Shown here piece by piece: positions 25,121-33,614 of a stretch of 64,000 nucleotides of DNA. How positions within the stretch are numbered: the stretch's first letter is position 1; every line of letters begins with the position of its first letter. Under the pieces are notes generated by a model. The model saw nothing but the letters and a program-made list of their open reading frames with translations, was not told the origin of the DNA and did no database searches. Both the position numbers and the translations under genes were made by a program. The DNA is taken from positions 340,870 to 404,869 of the forward strand of contig JAHLKT010000002.1 in NCBI GenBank assembly GCA_020444545.1. The letters run 5' to 3'. The DNA comes from Desulfarculaceae bacterium. GTDB lineage: Bacteria > Desulfobacterota > Desulfarculia > Desulfarculales > Desulfarculaceae.

Positions 25121-25735
25121 ATGTCATCGCACCAGCAAGGAAAGAAACAACGGTCGCGAGCGGACTGGATCCTTCTCTTCGTGGGGTTGGTGGTAGGCTC
25201 CGCCTTCGGGTTCTGGCTTACTCCCACCATCCTCTACGCCGAGAAGGCGCAGCCGTTGCAGTTCAACCACAAGCTGCACCTGGAGCAGGTCAGTGACAGC
25301 TGCAAGTCCTGTCACACCCTGCGTGAGGACGGCTCTTTCAGCGGCATTCCCAGCATTCAGTCGTGCATGGAGTGTCACGAGGCAGACTCGCCCATGGGCG
25401 ACGGCGCCAACGAGGCCGCCTTCCTGAAATACCTGAAGGCCAACCAACCGATTCCTTGGCTGGTCTACTCCCGTCAGCCAGATTGCGTGTTCTTCTCGCA
25501 CGCGGCCCACACGGCCAACGCCGGCTTCGAGTGCGCTCGCTGCCACGGCGACCACGGCCAGACGACCAAGTTGAGGCCCTACGAGTACAACCGCATCACG
25601 GGCTACAGCCGGGACATCTGGGGCAAGGGGCCAATCGGTTTGAGCGGACCGCCCCACCGGATGAAGATGGATGACTGCGCCAAGTGCCACAGCGAAAACG
25701 GCGTGAACCGCGCCTGCTTCGTCTGTCACAAATAG
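25121..25735 (+). CDS. qrcA: Quinone reductase complex cytochrome c subunit QrcA
   Basis: The 204-residue protein has one N-terminal membrane anchor (16-35) and five CxxCH haem motifs at residues 61-65, 82-86, 138-142, 186-190 and 199-203. It heads a gene set with the same order as qrcABCD of Desulfovibrio, whose complex passes electrons from periplasmic type I cytochrome c3 to menaquinone. QrcA of D. vulgaris is described as hexahaem; only five standard motifs are seen here. A Cys at 122 followed by His 127 (CVFFSH) is the only odd candidate for another site. Confidence 0.88.
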   Translation: MSSHQQGKKQRSRADWILLFVGLVVGSAFGFWLTPTILYAEKAQPLQFNHKLHLEQVSDSCKSCHTLREDGSFSGIPSIQSCMECHEADSPMGDGANEAAFLKYLKANQPIPWLVYSRQPDCVFFSHAAHTANAGFECARCHGDHGQTTKLRPYEYNRITGYSRDIWGKGPIGLSGPPHRMKMDDCAKCHSENGVNRACFVCHK

Positions 25736-25758
25736 GCGCTGGCCAAGGAGATACCCCT

Positions 25759-28077
25759 ATGCAATGGGATAGACGAGCGTTTATCAAGCTGGCCGTGGGC
25801 GGGGTCTTGGGCATTCATGCCAGCCCCCTGGTCTGGAAGCTCATGGACGACTCCACCATCTGGACCCAGAACTGGTCCTGGGTGCCGGTGCCCGAAGACG
25901 GCGCGGTGGCTTTTGCCAACACGGTGAGCCCCCAGACCGGCAACGCGGTGCAGACCCGCCTGGTGCAGGGCCGCGTGGACGGCACCCGGGCCATCCGGGT
26001 GGAAGGCAACCCGGCCCATCCCCTGGGCAAGGGCGGCGTGGTCCCCGAGGACGCCTCGGCCCTCCAGCTGCTCTACAACGACGACATCCGGGTGAAAACC
26101 CCGCTGATGCGCGACAAGGCCACCGGCAAGGTGGTGCCCCTGAGCTGGCCCGAGGCCCTGGACCTGCTGGCCGGCAACCTGGCCGATCTGGTCAAGAAGG
26201 GCAACGCGCAGGGCATCATGGCCCTGGGCCACGACCCGGACAGCACCACCGGCCAGCTCCTGCTTTCGCTGATGGCCTCCCTGGGCTCGCCCAACGTGGC
26301 CTTCACCCCGGACGCGCGGGAGACCCTTGCCCTGGCCGGCCTGGTCATGATGGGCCAGACCGAGTTCGGCTTCGACCTGGCCAACTCCGACTACGTGGTC
26401 TCCTTCGGGACTCCGCTGCTGGAGGGCTTCGGCAACCCGGTGGCCACCCGCAAGGCCTTCGCCTCCTGGCGGGGCTACCCCAAGAACTCCGGGTTCTTCG
26501 CCCAGATCGAGTCCCGGGCCAGCGTGACCGCCAGCCAGGCGGACATGTGGCTGGCCTGCCGCCCCGGCACCGAGGGGGCCCTGGCCATGGCCATGTGCTC
26601 CATCATGATCCAGGAGGGGCTCTACGATCAGAACGCCGTGGAAAACTCCTTCGGCTTCAATGACGAGGGCGACTTCCCGGGCTTCAAGTCCTATGTGCTC
26701 AAAAACTACCCGCGCGAGCAGGTGGCGGCCATGGCCGGGGTGCCCTTGAGCAAACTGCTCAAGCTGACCCTGGGCTTCGCCAAGGCCAAGAGCGCGGTGG
26801 CGGTGTTCGGGCCGGGCAACTCCGGCGGACCGGGCCGCATGTACGACTACATGGCGGTCATGGCCCTGAACGCACTCAAGGGCAACATCGGCAAGCCCGG
26901 CGGCGTGATCATCCAGAAGGACATCCCCCTGAAGCCGGTGGGCAACCCCGGCATCGCGGGCAACGTGCAGCCCCTGGTCAGCCCGATCCAGGGCCTGGAC
27001 CAGAACAACCCCCAAGCCCTGGCCCAAGCGGCCCTGGAGGGCAAGCCCTACGGCATCAACACCCTGCTGTTGGTGGGCGGCAACTTCGTCTACAACGGGC
27101 CTTCGGCGGGCACCATGCACAAGCTGGCCCGCCAGACCCCCTTCGTGGTGGCCATCACCCCCTTCCTGGACGAGAGCGCCATGGTGGCCGACCTTGTCCT
27201 GCCCTCCACCCACTGGCTGGAAGGCTGGGGCGACAGCGTCACCCCCTACGGCAGCCCGGTCGCCTCCTACGGCATCCACCGGCCGCTGATCAAGGCGGTG
27301 CCCGAGGCCAAGGACGCGGGCGACATCTTGCTGGCCGTGGCCGCCCGCCTGGGTGGCAAGCCGGCGGCGGCCATGCCCTACAAGAGCATGCAGGAAGCCT
27401 TGGCCGCGCGCACCGAGGCCATGGGAGACTTCGAGGAGCTGGCCGAGCAGAGCTACTGGATTCAGGAGAAGCCGGCCTACGGCGCTCCCAAGTTCAACAC
27501 CCCCAGCGGCAAGTTCGAGTTCTTCAGTCTGGGCCTGTTCAAACTGCTCTCCGGCCGGGCCAAGCAGCCCGCCGCCCTGGCCCAGCTGGTGGCGTCCATG
27601 GGCGTGGCCGGCGGCCTGGAGGCGGCCTTCCTGCCCCACTGGGAGGCTCCGGCCGCCCTGGCCGATTTGGGCACGGGCATGCCTCTGGTGATGCAGGCGG
27701 TACCCAGCCTGCGCACCACCTGGGGCGACGACGCCACCACCCCCTACATGGTCAAGGTTCTGCCCGACACCATGCTGGCGGACAAGGACAAGCTGGTGGT
27801 GGAGATGAACCCCTCCACGGCCCATGAGCTGCACATCTACGAGGGCGACATGGTCCGGGTGGACTCCACCGAGGGCAGCGTCACCGCCAAGGTGCACCTG
27901 TTCGAGGGAGCCGCCCCGGACATGGTCTTCGTCCCGGTGGGCCTGGGCCACGATGCCTTCGGGTTCCAGGTGGCCGGCAAGGGCATGAACTTCAACGGCG
28001 CGGCCAAGGTCACCTCCGATCCCATGAGCGGCCTGCCCATCTGGGAGCTGACCGCGGTCAGCGTCGAGAAGGTTTAG
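25759..28077 (+). CDS. qrcB: Quinone reductase complex molybdopterin-oxidoreductase-like subunit QrcB
   Basis: AAGGAG precedes the ATG at 25759. The 772-residue protein starts with a twin-arginine signal (DRRAFIKLAVGG), so it is exported folded. It has the molybdopterin oxidoreductase fold and a C-terminal dinucleotide-binding domain, but the N-terminal region lacks the four Cys that bind a [4Fe-4S] cluster in active enzymes. Published QrcB likewise lacks molybdenum activity. It is thought to serve as a structural or docking subunit on the periplasmic face. Confidence 0.9.
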   Translation: MQWDRRAFIKLAVGGVLGIHASPLVWKLMDDSTIWTQNWSWVPVPEDGAVAFANTVSPQTGNAVQTRLVQGRVDGTRAIRVEGNPAHPLGKGGVVPEDASALQLLYNDDIRVKTPLMRDKATGKVVPLSWPEALDLLAGNLADLVKKGNAQGIMALGHDPDSTTGQLLLSLMASLGSPNVAFTPDARETLALAGLVMMGQTEFGFDLANSDYVVSFGTPLLEGFGNPVATRKAFASWRGYPKNSGFFAQIESRASVTASQADMWLACRPGTEGALAMAMCSIMIQEGLYDQNAVENSFGFNDEGDFPGFKSYVLKNYPREQVAAMAGVPLSKLLKLTLGFAKAKSAVAVFGPGNSGGPGRMYDYMAVMALNALKGNIGKPGGVIIQKDIPLKPVGNPGIAGNVQPLVSPIQGLDQNNPQALAQAALEGKPYGINTLLLVGGNFVYNGPSAGTMHKLARQTPFVVAITPFLDESAMVADLVLPSTHWLEGWGDSVTPYGSPVASYGIHRPLIKAVPEAKDAGDILLAVAARLGGKPAAAMPYKSMQEALAARTEAMGDFEELAEQSYWIQEKPAYGAPKFNTPSGKFEFFSLGLFKLLSGRAKQPAALAQLVASMGVAGGLEAAFLPHWEAPAALADLGTGMPLVMQAVPSLRTTWGDDATTPYMVKVLPDTMLADKDKLVVEMNPSTAHELHIYEGDMVRVDSTEGSVTAKVHLFEGAAPDMVFVPVGLGHDAFGFQVAGKGMNFNGAAKVTSDPMSGLPIWELTAVSVEKV

Positions 28078-28090
28078 GGGTGCAATAGCT

Positions 28091-28933
28091 ATGTGGAACA
28101 AAGACAAAATCAGGTTCGGCATGGTCATCGACCTGGACAAGTGCACCGGTTGCGGTGCCTGTTCGGTGGCCTGCATGAGCGAAAACAACATAGGCGTCTT
28201 GCACGACGAGACCGATAAGATCCGCTCCATCACCTGGCTGCGGGTCTATCAGATCGACAACGGCAAGTCCTTCCCGGACACCGAGGTGGCCTTCATTCCC
28301 CGGCCTTGCATGCACTGCCAGGGCGGCAAGTCCGGCACCCCGGGCCAGGCCTTCTTCCAGGAAGACCCCCTGGTGGACGCCGAGGCGCATCCCCCCTGCG
28401 TGAGCGTGTGCCCGGCCACGGCCACCGACTATGACGAAGAGACCGGCATCGTAAGCCAGATCCCCACCCGGTGCATCGGCTGCCGGTACTGCGTCGCGGC
28501 CTGTCCGTATCACGCGCGATACTTCAACTGGTACGACGTGCCCTGGCCCAAGGGCACTCCCCGGGCCCTGAGCCCCTTTGTGAGCCCCCGCATGCGCGGC
28601 GTGGTCGAGAAGTGCACCTTCTGCTACCAGCGCTACCAGCGGGCCCGCAACAAGGCTCTGGTGGACGGCAGCGAGGTCGGCGAGATGGATTACCAGACCG
28701 CCTGCACCGAGGCCTGCCCTTCCGGGGCCATCACCTTCGGCCAGCTGCAGAACCCCGAGCACAAGGTTCATAAGCTGATCTCCAGCGAGCATACCTTCCG
28801 CCTGTTGGAGAGTCTGCACACCGATCCCAAGGTCTACTACATGTCCAAGCGGGAGTGGGTGCGCAAGATGGCCGATAACTACGTCACCCGCCATAAGAAG
28901 CTGGCCAAGGCTGCCGCTGGCGGCGGCCACTAG
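28091..28933 (+). CDS. qrcC: Quinone reductase complex iron-sulfur subunit QrcC
   Basis: The 280-residue protein has sixteen Cys in four ferredoxin-type groups: C18/21/24/28, C73/76/103/107, C128/131/134/138 and C175/178/205/209, enough for four cubane clusters. This is the electron wire between the cytochrome/QrcB side and the membrane subunit. No signal peptide is present; export probably occurs with QrcB. The ribosome site is weak. The gene lies 13 bp after qrcB and 18 bp before qrcD. Confidence 0.93.
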   Translation: MWNKDKIRFGMVIDLDKCTGCGACSVACMSENNIGVLHDETDKIRSITWLRVYQIDNGKSFPDTEVAFIPRPCMHCQGGKSGTPGQAFFQEDPLVDAEAHPPCVSVCPATATDYDEETGIVSQIPTRCIGCRYCVAACPYHARYFNWYDVPWPKGTPRALSPFVSPRMRGVVEKCTFCYQRYQRARNKALVDGSEVGEMDYQTACTEACPSGAITFGQLQNPEHKVHKLISSEHTFRLLESLHTDPKVYYMSKREWVRKMADNYVTRHKKLAKAAAGGGH

Positions 28934-28951
28934 GGATAGGCGAGGACAGCT

Positions 28952-30217
28952 ATGAGAAGATGGTTTGACGATCTACCCAAGTACGCGGACGACCAGTCCT
29001 GGCACCCCAAGGGGGTCAAGCGCTGCCGTCCCGAGATCTTCCTGTTCTGGCTGGGCTTGCCCCTGACCCTGCTGGGCTACTTCACGGTGGGCGCGGTGCT
29101 CTGCCTGGCCCTGGGCCTCAACCAGACCAACATGAACGACTACTTCGCCTTCGGCGTGTGGATCGTGGTTGACCTGGCCGTGATCGCCCTGGGAGCCGGC
29201 GCGTTCTTTACCAGCTTTTTGAACTACGTGGTAGGCAAGACCGAGCTGAAGCCCATCGTCAACGCGGCGGTCTTGATCGGCTTCATCTGCTACGTGGGCG
29301 CCATTTTGATGCTGGGCATCGACATCGGCCAGCCTATCCGCGGTTGGTTCGGCTTCTGGCACGCCAACGTGCACTCCATGCTCACCGAGGTGATGTTCTG
29401 CATCACCACCTACGCCATTGTGCTGACCATCGAGCTTCTGCCCACCGTGTTGGACAACAAGCGCATCAGCCGGGTGCCCGAGTTCGGCACCATGAGCCAC
29501 AACCTGCACACCATCATGATCGTGTTCGCCGCGGCGGGCACCTTCCTGAGCTTCTTCCACCAGGGCTCCCTGGGCGGCATGTTCGGCGTGCTCTACGCGC
29601 GGCCCTTCGCGGCCCGCGGCGGCATCGGCATCTGGCCCTGGACCTTCTTCCTGTTCATCTGGAGCGCCATCGCCGCCGGCCCGAGCTTCACCACCATGAT
29701 CGTGATGCTCACCGAGAAGATCAGCGGCCGCAAGCTGACCACCCACAAGGTGAAGATGCTCATGGGCAAGATCAGCGGCTCCCTGCTGGTCTCCTACATG
29801 GTGGTCAAGAGCGCGGACACCGCCTGGTGGGCCTGGGTCAAGCTGCCCTCCATGGGCCTGACCATGGACGACATGTACCACAACCCCTACGGCTACTGGC
29901 TCATGTGGTTCGAGCTGGGCCTGTTCGGCTGGCTGCCCGCCCTCATGCTCCTGCAGAAAAAGGTGCGCGAGAGCTACGGCCTGCTGTTCCTGGCCATGCT
30001 CATGACCTGCACCGGGGTGGCCCTGAACCGCTTCATCTTCACCATCCAGTCGCTGGCCCTGCCGGTGTTGCCCTTCGAGAAGTTCTACGCCTACCTGCCT
30101 TCCTGGCAGGAGTGGGGCATCGCCTCGCTGGTGTTGGGCTTCGGGCTGCTGGTTTACATGCTGGCCTACCGCTACCTGCCGGTCTTCCCGCAGGAGCCGG
30201 AACTGAACGACGACTAA
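28952..30217 (+). CDS. qrcD: Quinone reductase complex NrfD-like membrane subunit QrcD
   Basis: The 421-residue protein is an NrfD/PsrC-family integral membrane protein with about ten hydrophobic segments spread from residue 30 to 410. It begins with a short hydrophilic lead and ends with a cytoplasmic-looking acidic tail. In Qrc this subunit binds menaquinone and may help conserve energy. GAGGA precedes its ATG. A 53-codon gene with a strong ribosome site begins 13 bp after its stop. Confidence 0.93.
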   Translation: MRRWFDDLPKYADDQSWHPKGVKRCRPEIFLFWLGLPLTLLGYFTVGAVLCLALGLNQTNMNDYFAFGVWIVVDLAVIALGAGAFFTSFLNYVVGKTELKPIVNAAVLIGFICYVGAILMLGIDIGQPIRGWFGFWHANVHSMLTEVMFCITTYAIVLTIELLPTVLDNKRISRVPEFGTMSHNLHTIMIVFAAAGTFLSFFHQGSLGGMFGVLYARPFAARGGIGIWPWTFFLFIWSAIAAGPSFTTMIVMLTEKISGRKLTTHKVKMLMGKISGSLLVSYMVVKSADTAWWAWVKLPSMGLTMDDMYHNPYGYWLMWFELGLFGWLPALMLLQKKVRESYGLLFLAMLMTCTGVALNRFIFTIQSLALPVLPFEKFYAYLPSWQEWGIASLVLGFGLLVYMLAYRYLPVFPQEPELNDD

Positions 30218-30230
30218 GGAGGCCTAGACC

Positions 30231-30392
30231 ATGTTTCCTTTTGCCTACGAATGGGTGTGGGACATCGGCCACATTATCTTCTTCGGCCTGTTCTACGGAA
30301 TCATCTCGGTGGTCATGGGCACCCTTACCCTGACCATACTGAAGACCATGTTGGACCTCTGGGCCGGGCATATTCACACCCCGGACCACTAA
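30231..30392 (+). CDS. 53-residue membrane protein at the end of the qrc operon
   Basis: AAGGAGG lies 8-14 bp before this ATG, a better site than those of several qrc genes. The protein starts MFPFAYEWVWDIGH, has one hydrophobic segment (about residues 15-38) and ends KTMLDLWAGHIHTPDH with three late His. It is closed by an intrinsic terminator 45 bp on, which places it inside the qrc transcript. It is too short for common gene-size cutoffs. A small accessory or assembly subunit of Qrc is a reasonable inference; no family was recognised. Confidence 0.75.
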   Translation: MFPFAYEWVWDIGHIIFFGLFYGIISVVMGTLTLTILKTMLDLWAGHIHTPDH

Positions 30393-30436
30393 CCGTCGCG
30401 CGGCGGGGCCCACGGGCCCGACAAACACGAACCAAC

Positions 30437-30466
30437 GGCGGGGCCCTTTGCGGCCCCGCCTCGTTT
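30437..30466 (+). terminator. Intrinsic terminator of the qrc operon
   Basis: A 9-bp stem GGCGGGGCC / GGCCCCGCC with a 6-nt loop is followed by TCGTTTT. Confidence 0.85.
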
Positions 30467-30474
30467 TGGACACC

Positions 30475-31128
30475 ATGAGCAGAGCGCAATTCCCCCAGCC
30501 GCCCCAAGGGCTCAAGGCGGTGGTCTTCGACCTGGACGGGGTCATCTTCGACTCCCTGCCGGCCAACATCGCCTTTTACAACCACATCCTGGAATACCTG
30601 GGCCGCGAGCCGGTGGCCGAGCGCTTCGCCCAGATCATCCACCGCGAGGCCATGGACGGCTCCATGCGGGCCCTTTTGGGCGCGGACTACGAAAAAGAGA
30701 TCGAGCGGGCCCACGCCTATTGGCGCACCATGGACAGCCGCCCCTTTTTCAAGCTGCTCCAGCTCTACCCCCACGCCCGCGAGGTGATCGAGCATCTGCA
30801 CACCCGCTGCCGGGTGGCGGTGGCCACCAACCGCACGGCCACGGCCCACGACGCCTTGGCCCACTTCGGCCTGCTGGAGCTTTTCGACTCGGTGGCCACG
30901 CCCCTTACCTCGGGCGCGGCCAAGCCCGACCCGGCCATGATGTTCCAGGTGCTGGAGGATCTGGGCCTCGGAGTGGAGCAGGTGGTTTACGTGGGCGACA
31001 GCACCACCGACGAGGGGCTGTGCCGGGCCTGTGGGGCGCGCCTGGTGTCCTTCGGCAATCCCGAGCTGGAGGCCTGGGCCCACATCGACGACCTGGGCCT
31101 CTTGCCCCGGCTTCTGGGCCTGGATTAG
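30475..31128 (+). CDS. HAD-family hydrolase (phosphoglycolate phosphatase-like)
   Basis: The start is uncertain because the qrc terminator lies directly upstream and no clear ribosome site exists; the ATG at 30475 gives a 217-residue protein of normal length. HAD motifs are clear: FDLDGVIFDS (nucleophile D and general acid D), TNRT for motif II, the KPDP for motif III and VGDSTTDEGL for motif IV. It should dephosphorylate a small phosphorylated metabolite. Transcription may depend on read-through of the terminator. Confidence 0.85.
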   Translation: MSRAQFPQPPQGLKAVVFDLDGVIFDSLPANIAFYNHILEYLGREPVAERFAQIIHREAMDGSMRALLGADYEKEIERAHAYWRTMDSRPFFKLLQLYPHAREVIEHLHTRCRVAVATNRTATAHDALAHFGLLELFDSVATPLTSGAAKPDPAMMFQVLEDLGLGVEQVVYVGDSTTDEGLCRACGARLVSFGNPELEAWAHIDDLGLLPRLLGLD

Positions 31129-31145
31129 GCGCGCCTAAAGGGGGC

Positions 31146-31174
31146 TTGCCCCGGCGGTGCCCAAGGGATATGCT
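31146..31174 (+). promoter_or_regulatory. Sigma-70 promoter of lepB
   Basis: TTGCCC and TATGCT are separated by 17 bp. Transcription would begin near 31181, after the in-frame GTG at 31157, which supports the start at 31217. Confidence 0.5.
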
Positions 31175-31216
31175 TTCCCGCTAGTTATCCGCTTTCGCAA
31201 CCACTGGGAGCCTCTA

Positions 31217-31864
31217 GTGTTTATCCGCCGCCGCTCGGAAAAGAAGAAAAAGTCGGTATTCCGGGATTACCTCGAGGCCCTGCTCTGGGCCGTGGTCCTG
31301 GCCCTGATCATCCGCACCTGGGGGGTGCAGGCCTTCAAGATCCCCTCCGGCTCCATGAAGCCCACCCTGTTGATCGGTGACCACCTGCTGGTGAGCAAGT
31401 CCTCTTACGGGCTCAAGCTGCCCTTCAGCGACGTGGTGGTTATCCCCATCGGCAACCCGGAGCGCGGCGACATCGTGGTGTTCCGCTTCCCCGAGGACAA
31501 GGACAAGGACTTCATCAAGCGTATCATCGGCCTGCCCGGCGAGAGCATCGAGGTGCGCAACAAGGCGGTGTACATCAACGGCAAGAAGCTGGACGAGCAC
31601 TGGGGCCACTTCACCGACAAGGTGGTGCTGCCCTCGGGCGTGCAGCCTCGGGACAACTACGGCCCGGTTACCGTGCCCAAGGATCATTACTTTGTGATGG
31701 GCGACAACCGCGACCAGTCCTATGACTCGCGCTTCTGGTTCGGCGGGCGCGGCGGCTTCGTGCCTCGGGAGGACATCCTGGGCAAGGCCTTTATCATCTA
31801 TTGGTCGTGGACCGATCAGGGGTTCGGGGTCAGGTGGAACCGAATCGGAAAAATTCTTCACTGA
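31217..31864 (+). CDS. lepB: Signal peptidase I
   Basis: The GTG at 31217, with GGGAG upstream, is preferred over 31157. The 215-residue protein has one N-terminal membrane anchor (about 18-40) and the S26 family boxes: catalytic Ser in PSGSMKPTL, catalytic Lys in FIKRIIGLPGE, and the GDNRDQSYDSR box. It cuts signal peptides from exported proteins at the outer face of the membrane. The loop between the boxes is short, as in Gram-negative non-enteric enzymes. Confidence 0.95.
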   Translation: MFIRRRSEKKKKSVFRDYLEALLWAVVLALIIRTWGVQAFKIPSGSMKPTLLIGDHLLVSKSSYGLKLPFSDVVVIPIGNPERGDIVVFRFPEDKDKDFIKRIIGLPGESIEVRNKAVYINGKKLDEHWGHFTDKVVLPSGVQPRDNYGPVTVPKDHYFVMGDNRDQSYDSRFWFGGRGGFVPREDILGKAFIIYWSWTDQGFGVRWNRIGKILH

Positions 31865-31890
31865 GCCTAGCGAAGGTTTGAGAAATATTC

Positions 31891-31921
31891 GGGTCCGCCC
31901 AAACAGGGCGGGCCCGTTTTT
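31891..31921 (+). terminator. Intrinsic terminator of lepB
   Basis: A 10-bp stem GGGTCCGCCC / GGGCGGGCCC with an AAACA loop is followed by a run of five T. Confidence 0.85.
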
Positions 31922-31923
31922 AT

Positions 31924-32153
31924 TTGGGTTGGGAATAGGGGGAGGGTGGAAAGGCTCGATTGGGTCCCGGTTTCGCGGCGAGGCTTGAAGATTGGTTTTG
32001 AATGAAGATGGCGGGCGTGCGGTAGATGTGGCCGCGCATAACGCGGGGCGTAGCGCAGTCGGGAGGCGGCTTTTGGGGGCTTCGCGGCGGCGGACCATGC
32101 CGGGAGCACCAGTAGGGCGCGCCTCGTTTTTTTACCTTCCCAACCTCTTTTCC
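31924..32153. repeat. Intergenic inverted-repeat element, copy D
   Basis: The left arm reads GGGTTGGGAATAGGGGGA; the right arm CCTTCCCAACCTCTTTTCC is its rough reverse complement. It lies between convergent genes, just after the lepB terminator, and the interior shows no gene. Confidence 0.5.
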
Positions 32154-32160
32154 TTTTCTC

Positions 32161-33360
32161 TCAACCCACCCGCCCCACACCGCGCGGCGGCCCGGCGTGC
32201 TCGCCGTGCACCACCGCCGCGATGACTTCGCTCTCCGCAAGCTCCGGCAAGGGCACGAAGGCCAGGGGCCCGGCCGCGCCCGGAGCCAGCACGCCGAAGC
32301 GTCCCGCCTGGCCCAGGGCCTTGGCCCCGCCCAGGGTGGCCATGGCCAGGATGGCCTCGGGCGCTAGGTTGGGCTTGGCCGAGGCCAGCAGGGCCATTTC
32401 TGCCCACAGGGACAGGCTGGGGCACGAGGCCAGGGAGTCGGTTCCCAGGGCCAGGTTGACCCCCGCGGCCAGAAGCTCCTCCACCGGTGCGATGGCTCCG
32501 GTGAGGCCCAGGTTGGAGCGGGGGCACACGCACAGGCTGGCCCCGGCCTCGGCGATGCGCTCGCCCTCGTTGGGGGTGAGCTGGACACCATGCACCAAGA
32601 GGGTGTTGGCGTCCAGGGCCTTGGCTGCCTCCACCTGGCCCAGGGGCGTATCCGCCGCCAGGTTCAGGGCCTCGCGCCGAAGGCCGCGCTCCAACAAGAA
32701 TTCCTCCAAGCGCGCGCCCTCCGGGCCGCTGCCCGCCAGGAACTCCACCTCGGCCAGGGACTCGGCCAGATGCATGCAAAAAGGCAGCGCCCCGGCCCGC
32801 GCCTTGAGCGCGGCCAAACGAGCGGTGGGCACGGAGTAGGGGGCATGAGCCGCCACCGCCGCTTCGCTGAGCAGCGGACCGCGCCACACGGCCTCGGGTT
32901 CGGGGGGCTCGGCCTTGGCCGCGCCCAGGGCCTCGTAGAAGCTCACCGCGCTCACCCCGGCCGAGGCCAGGGCAGGGGCCGCCTTGCCGGTGTTGGTGAT
33001 GTCCCCCACCAGGGCCGTGCCGTCTGCCGCCAGCCCGGCCACCGCCGAGGCAGTGGCTTCCGCGCCGTTGATGCGCAGGGTGTCGGGCCGCTGCAAGACC
33101 ATCTGCTCCAGCCAGCCCACGAAGTCGCCAGTCGGCGGGACCAGCCCGGCCAGGCCCGACAGCTCCAGATGAGTGTGGGCATTGACCAGGCCGGGCAGGA
33201 GCAGGCCCTCGCCCAGGTCAGTAATGGCCGCGCCGCGCGGGGGGCGGGCCTCCAGGCTGGTGATGAAGCCGTCTTGCAGGGTGACCGCCGCGCCCGGCAC
33301 CAGGCGGCCGGGGCCGGTCCACACCCAGCGGGCGGTGAAGGTATGGGGGGCGCTAGGCAT
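32161..33360 (-). CDS. Amidohydrolase, probable aminodeoxyfutalosine deaminase
   Basis: The ATG at 33360 fits the family start. The 399-residue protein is a metal-dependent amidohydrolase: VNAHTHLELSGL (HxH site near 60), HAPYS, a mid His in FCMHLAES, and GTDSLASCPSLSLW with the catalytic Asp. It is adjacent to mqnC and mqnE. In the variant futalosine route a deaminase of this family removes the amino group of aminodeoxyfutalosine, so that role fits the context. A chlorohydrolase-like or guanine deaminase role cannot be excluded by sequence alone. Confidence 0.72.
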   Translation of the reverse strand: MPSAPHTFTARWVWTGPGRLVPGAAVTLQDGFITSLEARPPRGAAITDLGEGLLLPGLVNAHTHLELSGLAGLVPPTGDFVGWLEQMVLQRPDTLRINGAEATASAVAGLAADGTALVGDITNTGKAAPALASAGVSAVSFYEALGAAKAEPPEPEAVWRGPLLSEAAVAAHAPYSVPTARLAALKARAGALPFCMHLAESLAEVEFLAGSGPEGARLEEFLLERGLRREALNLAADTPLGQVEAAKALDANTLLVHGVQLTPNEGERIAEAGASLCVCPRSNLGLTGAIAPVEELLAAGVNLALGTDSLASCPSLSLWAEMALLASAKPNLAPEAILAMATLGGAKALGQAGRFGVLAPGAAGPLAFVPLPELAESEVIAAVVHGEHAGPPRGVGRVG

Positions 33361-33414
33361 GAGTGCAGTTATAGCGGGCTGAGCAAGGGATGGCAAAGGA
33401 GTTTGAAGCAGCAA

Positions 33415-33606
33415 AGCAGAGAGGTTGGGAAAAAGTAGGGTAGGGCGATGTGGCGTCAGGCCGCTAGTGGGCCGCTACTATAGCTACCGGCCTTAGCCGC
33501 CACAGAGATTGCTTCGCTGCGCTCGCAACGACAAGGTGGTTTTTATTCGGGTGAGGATTGCTGGTAGCCGAAGCCAGCCCTTTTTTACCAGCCTTCTTTT
33601 CCTCTG
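33415..33606. repeat. Intergenic inverted-repeat element, copy E (weak)
   Basis: GAGAGGTTGGGAAAAAGTAGGG at the left and a pyrimidine-rich CCAGCCTTCTTTTCCTCTGG at the right are roughly inverted. It encloses the solo end of the GTCA..GCGA element. No gene is seen in the gap 33361-33614. Confidence 0.3.
33503..33532. repeat. Solo end of the GTCA..GCGA element
   Basis: These 30 bp are the reverse complement of 22523-22552 with two or three mismatches. The other end of the element was not found nearby. Confidence 0.55.
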
Positions 33607-33614
33607 GCCCAGCT

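Noticed and set aside
25726-28233. A minus-strand open frame opposite qrcB
   Set aside because: It is an artefact of high GC at third positions; qrcB is well supported.
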